A stretch of 42,418 bases of DNA from an uncultured Glaciecola sp. (lineage in GTDB: Bacteria; Pseudomonadota; Gammaproteobacteria; Enterobacterales; Alteromonadaceae), in assembly GCA_905479945.1 (NCBI GenBank), contig CAJQOP010000121.1:1-42418 (forward strand), written 5' to 3'. The stretch's first letter is position 1. Each line of letters begins with the position of its first letter. This document shows positions 26,398 to 34,523 of the stretch, piece by piece. The notes beneath the pieces are model-generated. The model saw nothing but the letters and a program-made list of their open reading frames with translations, had not been told where the DNA came from and did no database searches. The position numbers and the translations under genes are program-made.

Positions 26398-27725
26398 GCT
26401 CCAGCTACCTGCATCGACTCAATCAAAATAGAACCCGTTTGAATGCTACTTCTGTGCTCGACTTCTGCGCCAATAGCCACGATATTTTGGAACATATCTT
26501 GTAAATTTCCAGCGATAGTAATTTCGTGCACAGGATATTGTATAACGCCATTCTCAACCCAAAAACCTGCCGCACCGCGCGAGTAGTCGCCATTGACAAT
26601 ATTAACGCCTTGACCCATAAGCTCAGTTACAATCAAGCCAGTACCCATTTTCTCTAGCAACTGCTTATCCGACTCTCCAGTAGAATTCATTAACCAATTG
26701 TGAATTCCGCCAGAATGGCCATTGGTTTGCATTTTCAATTTGCGAGCAGAATAGCTACTTAATAAATAATGTTGTAATACGCCTGACTCGACTATTGTCA
26801 TATCTTGGGTGCGCACACCTTCATCATCGAAAGGAGAGCTAGCCAAGCCTTTCATCAAATGTGGTTTTTCGTTAATTGTGAGCCAATCAGGGAATACTTT
26901 CGTCCCTAAACTATCCAATAAGAATGAAGATTGTCTAAATAAGCTGCCACCGCTAATAGCGCTAACAAAATGCCCGAATATGCCTGAAGCAATGTCTCGA
27001 TGAAATAAAACTGGCACTTTTGATGTGTTTATTTTTCTAGCACCTAAGCGACTTAGTGTTTCTTTTGCTGCATCAACGCCAACCTTATAGGCGGAATCGA
27101 GTTTGTGCGCTTCGCGGTCCATTGTATAGCTATAGTTGCGTTGCATATCATCGCCATCTTGGCCGATCAATACACAACTTAGGTTATAACGACTGCTCGC
27201 ATAACCGGCATTAATGCCATGGGTATTGCCATAAACTCTTACGCCTAGATTGGCGTTATATGATGCACCATCGGAGTTAACGATTTTAGGATCGAAGTCC
27301 ATTCCAGCAGTTTCTGCTTCAATTGCCATTTTAATACCCGCTTGGGTATCTAATTCTATCGGGTGGTATAAGTCTAAATCAGGTATTTCAGTGGCAATAA
27401 AAGCCTTGTCTGCAAGGCCTGCACAGTCATCTTCGTTGGTATATTTAGCAATTTCCACGGCTTTTTCTACGGTCAATTTTAGCGCAGCAGGGCTCAAGTC
27501 TGCAGTTGATGCACTACCCTTATTCTTGCCTACATAGACCGCAATCCCTAGGCCGCCGTCATTTGTAAATTCTACCGTCTCCACTTCCTTTAATCTCGAC
27601 GATACCGCTATACCCTGGATTTTTGACATACTTGCTTCGGCGGAAGTTGCGCCCTTTTGAATAGCCAAGCGCAATGCGTCATCAACGACATTTTGAATTT
27701 CTGCTAACTGCTTTTCAGATTCCAT
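26394..27725 (-). CDS. pmbA: Metalloprotease-like PmbA (TldE)
   Basis: This 443-residue protein is of the TldD/PmbA family. Together with TldD it forms a protease complex that matures modified peptides and degrades unfolded peptide. The features seen are typical: ATSAEASMSKIQGIAVSSR and VETVEFTNDGGLGIAVYVG near the N-terminus, RDIASGIFGHFVSAISGGS, and the late IVNGDYSRGAAGFWVENG. PmbA lacks the metal-binding motif of TldD, and none is seen here. It diverges from yjgA, the usual arrangement. Confidence 0.95.
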   Translation of the reverse strand: MESEKQLAEIQNVVDDALRLAIQKGATSAEASMSKIQGIAVSSRLKEVETVEFTNDGGLGIAVYVGKNKGSASTADLSPAALKLTVEKAVEIAKYTNEDDCAGLADKAFIATEIPDLDLYHPIELDTQAGIKMAIEAETAGMDFDPKIVNSDGASYNANLGVRVYGNTHGINAGYASSRYNLSCVLIGQDGDDMQRNYSYTMDREAHKLDSAYKVGVDAAKETLSRLGARKINTSKVPVLFHRDIASGIFGHFVSAISGGSLFRQSSFLLDSLGTKVFPDWLTINEKPHLMKGLASSPFDDEGVRTQDMTIVESGVLQHYLLSSYSARKLKMQTNGHSGGIHNWLMNSTGESDKQLLEKMGTGLIVTELMGQGVNIVNGDYSRGAAGFWVENGVIQYPVHEITIAGNLQDMFQNIVAIGAEVEHRSSIQTGSILIESMQVAGA

Positions 27726-27806
27726 ATTTTTTTTTACTGTCCAAACAATAGTGAGACGGTTACAATCTGCGGCAATTCTATCACTAAAGATATCAAAAAA
27801 CTTTAT

Positions 27807-28334
27807 ATGAATGCTGATTACACCAACGAGCCAACTTTTGATGAAAATGGCGATTTAATAAAAAGTAAAACTCAATTAAAGCTCGAAGCCGAAGTATTAA
27901 AAAAGCTTGGCGCCGAATTAGTTGAGCTCTCAAACGCGCAATTGGCTGAAGTTCCAATGCTCGAAGAATTGAGAGAAGCCATCCAGCTAGCAAACCGCAT
28001 CAATAAGAAGAAAGACGGCTACCGTCGTCAGCTTCAACTTATAGGTAAGATATTGCGCAGAAGCGACATTGAACATATTGAAGACGGCTTACACAAGCTA
28101 AGAGCGCATCACCTCAGATCAAACAATCACTTCCACGAACTCGAGCAGCTTCGAGACGATATTGTGACCCAAGGTGACTCCGCTATTCAGACTCTTTTGG
28201 ATAAATATCCTAATTTAGACCGACAAAAGCTAAGGCAATTGCAACGTCAGGCCGTTAAACAGAAAGAAACTGAAAAACCACCAAAATCTGCACGCGAAAT
28301 TTTTCAGTATTTAAAACAAAACATTGAAGAGTAG
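27807..28334 (+). CDS. darP: Ribosome-associated protein YjgA (DarP)
   Basis: This 175-residue, helix-rich, highly charged protein binds the 50S ribosome precursor and aids its maturation in E. coli. The N-terminal SKTQLKLEAEVLKKLGAELV and central INKKKDGYRRQLQLIGKILR segments are typical, and the length matches. It is divergent from pmbA with an 81-base gap. The lipoprotein gene follows 5 bases after its stop, probably in one transcript. Confidence 0.95.
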   Translation: MNADYTNEPTFDENGDLIKSKTQLKLEAEVLKKLGAELVELSNAQLAEVPMLEELREAIQLANRINKKKDGYRRQLQLIGKILRRSDIEHIEDGLHKLRAHHLRSNNHFHELEQLRDDIVTQGDSAIQTLLDKYPNLDRQKLRQLQRQAVKQKETEKPPKSAREIFQYLKQNIEE

Positions 28335-28339
28335 TTTTC

Positions 28340-30769
28340 ATGACCCAAAGATTAATTAGAAAGTGTGGAGTGCTATTATTTGCACTCTCTTTAGCAGCAT
28401 GCAATGGCGCTTCCGGCGACAATGATTTAACTGACCCGCTAGAAGATCTTGCACCAGTAACCAGTATCACAGTTGAAGTCTTAGACGCCAATTGTGAAGC
28501 CGTTGCTGGTAATGCTTTTGTGCTGGGCCAATCAGTTTGTGTGCAAGCAACTTTAGTGCAAGACGGCAGAAATATTAGTGGTGAAATTATCAATTTCACC
28601 GCCGACATTGGCGCACTATCAGCAGCCACCAAGTTAACTGATACGAATGGTGTTGCGCAAATCACTTTAGATTCTACCAATGCAAATATTGGTGCTGGTG
28701 CGCTGACAGCAAGTGTTGGTCAAGACTCGGGCTCGGCGAATTATGAATTTTTAGCCGATCCTACTGAAGCGTCTGTTGGCTCAACAATTAGCGTTAATTT
28801 GTTCGACGAGAGCGGCGACCCAATTACGCGCTTTAGGGCAAATCAAGAAGTGCAAGTTCAGGCAACACTATTAAACGGCGATGGCAGCCCTATTGATAGT
28901 GAAATAATTACCTTTCAAAGCTCAGCTGGTACGCTTTCAGTTAGCCAAGCGCTAAGCAATGCCGAAGGTATCGCGCGGGCCGCCCTAACACCAAGCGATA
29001 CTCAATTGGGCGCAGCAACGATTTCAGCCAGTTTTAGTGACAATATAAACGCCCCTATAACTAGCTCACTTAACTTTGAAGTACAGTCAGTTGACACCGT
29101 TAACGACAGCGCGGTGCGTTTTGGTTACTTTGACGGCGCTACCTTTGTTGAAGGCATCATCGGCTTCGTCAATGCTACTGCAACAGACGAAGTGACTATT
29201 AGCTCAGGCGCAACCTTGGGTATTTTAGTAGGATTAGCCGACGAAAACGATCAGCCTATAACCACTAGCACACCGGTTACCTTTACTTCTCGATGCGTAC
29301 AAAACCTCGAGGCCATAGTCGACGTTCAAGTAAATACGATTAATGGAGTGGCGAATGCGACCTATGAAGATCTTAGCTGTGCGGGCGGCACAGGTAACGA
29401 AGACACGATAACGGCAACTATTAATGTGAATTCAACAAGCATTACAATCAGCCGTGAAGTAACACTAGCGCCAGAATCAGTTGGCGCAATTGAGTTTATT
29501 GCTGCAACACCAGAGAATATTGTGCTGCAAGGAACCGGCGGGCAAGGCAGCCAATCAGTTTCGACAGTTACCTTTCAAGTCAAAGGTGCGCAAGGCAACG
29601 CCCTAGCGCAACAGACGGTTGATTTCAGTTTAAATACCACTACAGGAGGCCTTACATTATCTCCAGCAACGGGGATTACAAACTCTCAAGGCCAAGTTAG
29701 CGTAAAGGTTACCGCGGGTAATGTGCCAACAGCAGTGCGAGTAACCGCAGAAGTTGCTGTTAGCGACACGCAATCGATACAAACCCAGTCTGATTTACTG
29801 TCAGTTAACACAGGCTTGCCCGATCAAAACAGCATGACGCTTTCAGCTTCTAACTTGAACCCAGAAGCCTTCAACGTAGACAATGTTGAAGTAAGTATAT
29901 TAGCCAGTATGGCAGATACATTTAACAACCCAGTTCCTGATGGCACCGCTATTGCTTTTACCTCAGAAGGTGGACGTATTCAGCCTAGTTGTAATACATT
30001 TAATGGAGCATGCAGCGTTACTTGGACAAGCTCTAACCCCAGCGTTTCAGACCACCGCGTGACGATTTTAGCGACTGCTATTGGTCATGAAACCTTGGTT
30101 GATAGCAATGGTAATAACCAATATGACGATGCTGATGGCCCTGCAATAACAACCAACGATGGCAGTGGCTTTGACGTAACTTTGCCGAGCACTTCAGGTT
30201 TTGTCGACTTAAGCGAAGCTTGGCGTGATGATAATGAAAATCGTGTAAAAGATGCTAACGAAATCTTTTTGGACTTCGATTCGTCAGGCAGCTTTAACCC
30301 ACAAAATGGTTTATTTGATGGACCCCAATGCACCGGCTCATCGTGCGGACTAACAAGTACACACGTTCGCAGAGCGCAAATACTCATTACCTCTAGCAGC
30401 GCGGCCTTAATTAACGTTAGCAACGGTGGGGTTGAAATAGCCAGTAACCAATCAGCCGGAACAGGCGATTCATTGCTTGATATTGTGAGAGGTGAAAGTA
30501 CACAATTCGAATACAGTTATTCAGACACCGCTATTCAGCCGATAGCCAGTAGTTCCGATATCGCAATCAGCACAACTTTCGGTCTTGCCGCAGGGAGTAT
30601 TGAAGATACTATGCCGCAAACAACAGCTGCGGGTAGCAGAACACGTACATTCAGTATTACCAATAATTTACTGGCTGGCGATGCTGCAATAGACGCCACA
30701 GTAAGCGTGAGAATTACGTCACCCAGAGGCGTAGTTTCGCAGCTAAACTTTGTAGTTACGCTGCTATAG
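28340..30769 (+). CDS. Ig-like-domain lipoprotein
   Basis: This 809-residue protein begins with a lipoprotein signal (VLLFALSLAAC, lipid Cys21), so it is probably an outer-membrane or surface lipoprotein. Repeated segments of 90-110 residues resemble bacterial Ig-like (Big_1/invasin) domains, for example EIINFTADIGALS ... TDTNGVAQITL, EIITFQSSAGTLS ... SNAEGIARAAL, and VDFSLNTTTGGLTLSP ... NSQGQVSVKV. Near residues 585-660 lie Asp/Asn-rich loops (DSNGNNQYDDADG and DDNENRVKDANEIFLDFDSSG) that look like calcium-binding EF-hand-type loops. It follows yjgA by 5 bases. Adhesion or surface display is likely, but no partner is known. Confidence 0.85.
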   Translation: MTQRLIRKCGVLLFALSLAACNGASGDNDLTDPLEDLAPVTSITVEVLDANCEAVAGNAFVLGQSVCVQATLVQDGRNISGEIINFTADIGALSAATKLTDTNGVAQITLDSTNANIGAGALTASVGQDSGSANYEFLADPTEASVGSTISVNLFDESGDPITRFRANQEVQVQATLLNGDGSPIDSEIITFQSSAGTLSVSQALSNAEGIARAALTPSDTQLGAATISASFSDNINAPITSSLNFEVQSVDTVNDSAVRFGYFDGATFVEGIIGFVNATATDEVTISSGATLGILVGLADENDQPITTSTPVTFTSRCVQNLEAIVDVQVNTINGVANATYEDLSCAGGTGNEDTITATINVNSTSITISREVTLAPESVGAIEFIAATPENIVLQGTGGQGSQSVSTVTFQVKGAQGNALAQQTVDFSLNTTTGGLTLSPATGITNSQGQVSVKVTAGNVPTAVRVTAEVAVSDTQSIQTQSDLLSVNTGLPDQNSMTLSASNLNPEAFNVDNVEVSILASMADTFNNPVPDGTAIAFTSEGGRIQPSCNTFNGACSVTWTSSNPSVSDHRVTILATAIGHETLVDSNGNNQYDDADGPAITTNDGSGFDVTLPSTSGFVDLSEAWRDDNENRVKDANEIFLDFDSSGSFNPQNGLFDGPQCTGSSCGLTSTHVRRAQILITSSSAALINVSNGGVEIASNQSAGTGDSLLDIVRGESTQFEYSYSDTAIQPIASSSDIAISTTFGLAAGSIEDTMPQTTAAGSRTRTFSITNNLLAGDAAIDATVSVRITSPRGVVSQLNFVVTLL

Positions 30770-30831
30770 TCAGACTTTCTTTGAGTTTAGGTGTGTTACT
30801 AAGTTAACTCTTGTGCATACAAGAAAAATGA

Positions 30832-30858
30832 AACGTCGTTGCAAAGCGGCGTTTTTTT
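30832..30858 (+). terminator. Terminator of the Ig-like lipoprotein gene
   Basis: AACGTCGTT-GCAA-AGCGGCGTT forms a 9-base-pair stem (with G-T pairs) followed by a run of T. Confidence 0.85.
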
Positions 30859-30975
30859 ATGCTCGTAAAAAAAACTAAAAACTGAGTATTCAATTGAAAA
30901 ATGTTCTAGCTCTCTGCCTATCGAAGATACTCTAGTATCAGGCAATAGTTGTCTGGGTGATATGCAGCAATTAAA

Positions 30976-31001
30976 TAGTTTTGTTTATTAGTTTTGTTTA
31001 T
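30976..31001. repeat. 13-base tandem duplication at the thioesterase gene end
   Basis: TAGTTTTGTTTAT occurs twice in a row (30976-30988 and 30989-31001) and touches the stop codon of the minus-strand thioesterase gene. It is probably a replication-slippage product. Confidence 0.75.
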
Positions 31002-31471
31002 TAGCCTTGTTCAATAATATTAATCCCTGCAAAGTTAGTTCTTTTGCCAACGACACCTGCATTTAACTTAGCCCTAAAATCCGCAGTCACTGGAGTCTTT
31101 GTGTAGTGTTTAGTTTCTACCATCACATACACAACCTCGGCAGACGCTATCGCATTTTTCGTATACCAATCCGTCATGTCGATTTGCAAGGTAAATGAGG
31201 TATTTCCTACCTTACTAACGCGCACAGATAAACAAACGACATCATCGAATCTAGCTGAGTTTTGCCAACTAATGTTTAAATTCACTACCTGATTATCTTT
31301 ACCTTGGCTCAACATACTCTGGTATCCACCAATCAACTCTCGCATAAATTCAGTTGCGGCCAAGTCTGCATAATCCGCATAGCGAGCATTAAACACTACC
31401 TCTTGAGCATCGCATTCGCCGTAACGAACGCGCAATAGCACCTCAAATGCAAGGGGAGTACTTATAGTCAT
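31001..31471 (-). CDS. Hotdog-fold acyl-CoA thioesterase (YbgC-like)
   Basis: This 156-residue protein is of the 4-hydroxybenzoyl-CoA thioesterase type. The catalytic region VRYGECDAQEVVFNARYADYAD matches the family, with the aspartate replaced in part by CDAQ and VFN near the helix start. VVNLNISWQNSARFDD and SFTLQIDMTDWYT are the usual beta strands. It would hydrolyse an acyl-CoA, releasing fatty acid. The next gene upstream (31548) is a hydrolase on the same strand with a 76-base gap. The substrate is unknown. Confidence 0.85.
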   Translation of the reverse strand: MTISTPLAFEVLLRVRYGECDAQEVVFNARYADYADLAATEFMRELIGGYQSMLSQGKDNQVVNLNISWQNSARFDDVVCLSVRVSKVGNTSFTLQIDMTDWYTKNAIASAEVVYVMVETKHYTKTPVTADFRAKLNAGVVGKRTNFAGINIIEQG

Positions 31472-31494
31472 ATTGATTTTTTCCTAATTCAATC

Positions 31495-31522
31495 GTTAAT
31501 ACTTGGTAGTTAATACTTGGTA
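31495..31522. repeat. 14-base tandem duplication between thioesterase and hydrolase genes
   Basis: GTTAATACTTGGTA occurs twice, directly adjacent and identical. It lies in the leader of the thioesterase gene. Confidence 0.8.
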
Positions 31523-31547
31523 ATTGATAATCTTGATTATTTTTCAA

Positions 31548-32321
31548 TTAATTGTATTCAAGAAACTTGATCATATTTGCATAAAATTCGGGAAATTGAG
31601 AGATATTGTTATGGCCAGCTTGCTCAATAATAATCATCTCTGCCTGATCTTTGCCAATAGCATCAATCAAATTTTGTGAATGATTCAACGGTATCAATGT
31701 ATCTCTGCTGCCAGCTAAAACTAATGTCGGAACAGAAACCGTGTTAGCAAGGGATATTGAATCGTATTTATCCTTTAACAATAATGAAATTGGAAAGATG
31801 GGAAACTGTTTTTTAGCGAGCGCTAATATACTGTCGTAGGGTGTTATAAGCACAATTTTGCTAACTGGACGATTCGCAGCAAGGTGCATCGCCACCCCAG
31901 AACCCAAGCTCCTTCCAACTGCTGCTAGATTTCTATGTTGAGGTGAGAAGTGGTCAAAGATAAGCTCAGCATCAAAGAACAAAGCTGACTCGGTTGGCTT
32001 GCCAGTGCTGCCTCCATACCCACGGTAATTTATTAAATAAACGGTGGTTGTTGGAAAGGATCTTGAAAACTCAGAAGCATTTGCAACAACTGCCTCAGCG
32101 TTGCCACCAAAATAGACAAACGCGTTCTCATTGCCTTTATTAAGCACAATTACTTCAATGCTTTCATTTTCGTTTTGTACGCTTATTTGTTCAAAACCAT
32201 GTTCATATTTTGGTGTAGGTAGGTAAATGAAAGATCGCTGAAAAACAAAAAGCAATAATACTGCTATCACATATGTCCCGAGCAGCAGGTAAGCGAAGCT
32301 AAGAATACGTTTTCTCTCCAT
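31548..32321 (-). CDS. Membrane-anchored alpha/beta-hydrolase (BEM46/ABHD13-like)
   Basis: This 257-residue protein has an N-terminal membrane helix (AYLLLGTYVIAVLLLFVFQ) followed by the FIYLPTPKYEHGF segment typical of BEM46-type hydrolases. The nucleophile lies in GRSLGSG, the acid in GSRDTLIPLNH and the histidine in QAGHNNISQFPEF. YLINYRGYGGSTGKPTE is the usual oxyanion-side segment. The catalytic domain probably faces the periplasm, given the single N-terminal anchor. It is transcribed toward the thioesterase and may be in one operon. The substrate is not known. Confidence 0.88.
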   Translation of the reverse strand: MERKRILSFAYLLLGTYVIAVLLLFVFQRSFIYLPTPKYEHGFEQISVQNENESIEVIVLNKGNENAFVYFGGNAEAVVANASEFSRSFPTTTVYLINYRGYGGSTGKPTESALFFDAELIFDHFSPQHRNLAAVGRSLGSGVAMHLAANRPVSKIVLITPYDSILALAKKQFPIFPISLLLKDKYDSISLANTVSVPTLVLAGSRDTLIPLNHSQNLIDAIGKDQAEMIIIEQAGHNNISQFPEFYANMIKFLEYN

Positions 32322-32423
32322 TGTGTGTTCCCTTCAGAATTTTCTCAACGCAAAACATGCATCGAATTTGAATACACCTGAGGTGGAGCTTAGCTGTATT
32401 TATCTTTGTGTAAACCAAAAATG

Positions 32424-32452
32424 AAAAATGCCCACATAGTGAGCATTTTTTT
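32424..32452 (-). terminator. Terminator of the symporter gene
   Basis: On the minus strand AATGCTCAC-TAT-GTGGGCATT forms a 9-base-pair stem with one G-T pair, flanked by A and T runs. It is 15 bases past the symporter stop. Confidence 0.88.
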
Positions 32453-32467
32453 AAACTTTTGAAACGC

Positions 32468-33985
32468 CTATTTTGCTAATTCTGGCAAAGGCTCGTTACC
32501 CACCCAATGAAACTCTGGTCTCTGACCAGTTAATGCCCAGTTCAGCAATAACGCCAGTGTTAAACAAGACAATAAAGTAATAAACATCAAATGGATAAAG
32601 TGAAGACCGAAGGGCTGGAAGAACGGTGAAATTTCAAAAGAAAGAAGGAAGTAAAGTATTACCCCAAAGATCACCGAAAAGAGTCCAGCAGTAGCATGCA
32701 CATTCTTAAACGCTAAGCCTAAAATAAATACCGATAAAATAGGCATACTGAGCAAACCATAAAGCTGTTGAATCAGATTTATAATGCTCTCAGCTTGCGC
32801 ATATACCATGACTAACGCTAAGGCTAGAATAGTCATAACAGCAGTAACGATCCCACTTAACTTTTGCACATTTGGTGCCTTATCAAAGTAGGCTTCGTGA
32901 ATATCACACACATACAATGCAGTGGCAGAATTCAGGTTACTGTTAAAAGTGGTTAATACCGCTGCTGCCATAGCTGCGGCAAATAAACCACTTAAATAGG
33001 TTGGTAGTAAATCACCAACAATCGTTCCGTAAGTGGCGTCACCGATATCACCATATAATTTGAATGCTACGATACCTGGAATTACAATAATGGCGGGCAC
33101 AATCATTAAGCGAATACCAGCTGCGGCAAAAACACCTTTCTGTGCTTCTTTAATATTAGGTGCAGCCATCGCTCTTTGTGTAATAACTTGGTTGGTGCCC
33201 CAGTAAAACATCTGAATAAATATCATGCCAGTAAATAGCGTATGCCATGGGATCGGCGACTCGTCATCACCAATTAAGGTTAAACGCTCTGGTGGAATGC
33301 CTGAAAAGTCATAATCAATTTTATCGAGTGCTAAAAAGACTACGACTAAAGCCATGATCAAAAGAATCACGCCTGAATAGGTGTCAGAAACTGCTACAGC
33401 ACGTAAGCCACCAAAAATAGCATAAAGCGCGCCAATGATGCCAAATACTGCAGAAATGTAGAGTATCATCATATCAACAACATACTCACTTGAGCCAATG
33501 CTTAAGGTGACAAATTGAGTCTCTATATTGAACATTTTCTGCATAAACAGAGCGCCGCTATATATAACGGCTGGACAGAAGATAAGAGCGCTACCCAAGA
33601 AGAACAACATACTGATAACAGCACGAATGTGTTTGTTACCATATCGAATTTCGAGTAGTTCAGTAGTGGTAGTGCAATTGAAACGGTAATAAATAGGTAA
33701 GAAAACTTTAGCTAAGATAATTAAACCAATAACCGCCGAAAACTCCCACAAGGAAAGCAAAGCCATTTGATTGCCGTTCATACCTACAAGTTGATCGGTA
33801 CTCAAATTTGTAAGCGTTATCGAGCCTGCAACAAAATACCAAGCTAATCCGCCTCCAGCCAAAAAATATTCTTTGGTTTGATTGGCTTGGCTATGCCCCT
33901 TATTTCTGCAATGCAGATAAGTAAGGAAACCAATGAGTGCCGTAACAATTAAAAAAACGCCAATTTGGATGTTGCTGTCTGACAT
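32468..33985 (-). CDS. Sodium:solute symporter (SSS family)
   Basis: This 505-residue inner-membrane transporter has about 13-14 hydrophobic helices. Family features seen are YFLAGGGLAWYFVAGSITLTNLS near the N-terminus, FTGMIFIQMFYWGTNQVITQRAMAA, and AAAMAAAVLTTFNSNLNSATALYVCDI in the middle. These match the sugar-transporting (SGLT-type) branch, but myo-inositol or other solutes are possible. It diverges from the TonB-dependent receptor gene across a 538-base gap. The natural reading is that the receptor brings a glycan or related compound across the outer membrane and this protein moves the product across the inner membrane. Confidence 0.92.
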   Translation of the reverse strand: MSDSNIQIGVFLIVTALIGFLTYLHCRNKGHSQANQTKEYFLAGGGLAWYFVAGSITLTNLSTDQLVGMNGNQMALLSLWEFSAVIGLIILAKVFLPIYYRFNCTTTTELLEIRYGNKHIRAVISMLFFLGSALIFCPAVIYSGALFMQKMFNIETQFVTLSIGSSEYVVDMMILYISAVFGIIGALYAIFGGLRAVAVSDTYSGVILLIMALVVVFLALDKIDYDFSGIPPERLTLIGDDESPIPWHTLFTGMIFIQMFYWGTNQVITQRAMAAPNIKEAQKGVFAAAGIRLMIVPAIIVIPGIVAFKLYGDIGDATYGTIVGDLLPTYLSGLFAAAMAAAVLTTFNSNLNSATALYVCDIHEAYFDKAPNVQKLSGIVTAVMTILALALVMVYAQAESIINLIQQLYGLLSMPILSVFILGLAFKNVHATAGLFSVIFGVILYFLLSFEISPFFQPFGLHFIHLMFITLLSCLTLALLLNWALTGQRPEFHWVGNEPLPELAK

Positions 33986-34523
33986 ATTTGTTCTTCTTAT
34001 TTTTATGCAACGCTAATTTGCTAACTAATAAATGCAAAATAAGTTAATTGTTTGCATTTGTTAATTCTGTAAGTGATGTTCAACCTATTATAAACATATT
34101 TATAATACAAATTAAATTTATTCTGAATTAGCTTAACCATATGAAAAATATGGTTAAAAATAAATTTAGCATGAATTTCAAACAAATCTACTACTAGCTG
34201 CAAAGTCTACCAGTGAGTCCAAGTGTTACAAATTTGAATGTATTATGATTATTTTAATTTATTTACAACGCGTATCATTAAATATTATTCGGGCCTGCAC
34301 ACACCGAGCTTATTGGCCTAGACGAAATATTTAATTACAAAACATGTTAATGATATGTTGACAGGTAGTATAAATACTATTTAACATACAAATAGTGCAT
34401 ACTGACAATTAGTAGTTATTACTCGGGCTTTATTAAGCCGTTTATATTTTGCAAATGTGTACAAAAATAATTAAATAAACACACAACTCACACAATTCAC
34501 ACAACACTCAAGGGGCCTTTCTT
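33986..34523. other. Shared regulatory region between symporter and TonB receptor
   Basis: This 538-base AT-rich region carries the two divergent promoters. It holds the TTGACA box and the palindrome listed separately, a hairpin GGCTT-TATT-AAGCC near 34427-34439, and three 9-base units CACACAAYT (34480-34506) just before the AAGGGG ribosome site of the receptor. No gene lies in it. Confidence 0.45.
34358..34379 (+). promoter_or_regulatory. Candidate -35 box and operator-like palindrome of the TonB receptor gene
   Basis: A consensus TTGACA (34358-34363) is followed within three bases by TAGTAT-AA-ATACTA (34366-34379), a near-perfect palindrome in the expected spacer of a promoter. A good -10 box at 17 bases cannot be seen (TTAACA at 34381-34386 is weak). 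The palindrome could be a repressor or activator site. This is inference. Confidence 0.35.

Noticed and set aside
28255..28680. A 141-codon minus-strand open frame
   Set aside because: It is antisense to the end of yjgA and the start of the Ig-like lipoprotein gene and shows no domain.
34021..34203. A 60-codon minus-strand open frame upstream of the symporter
   Set aside because: It is low-complexity and AT-rich (Lys, Asn, Tyr, Phe), with no ribosome site, in a promoter region.
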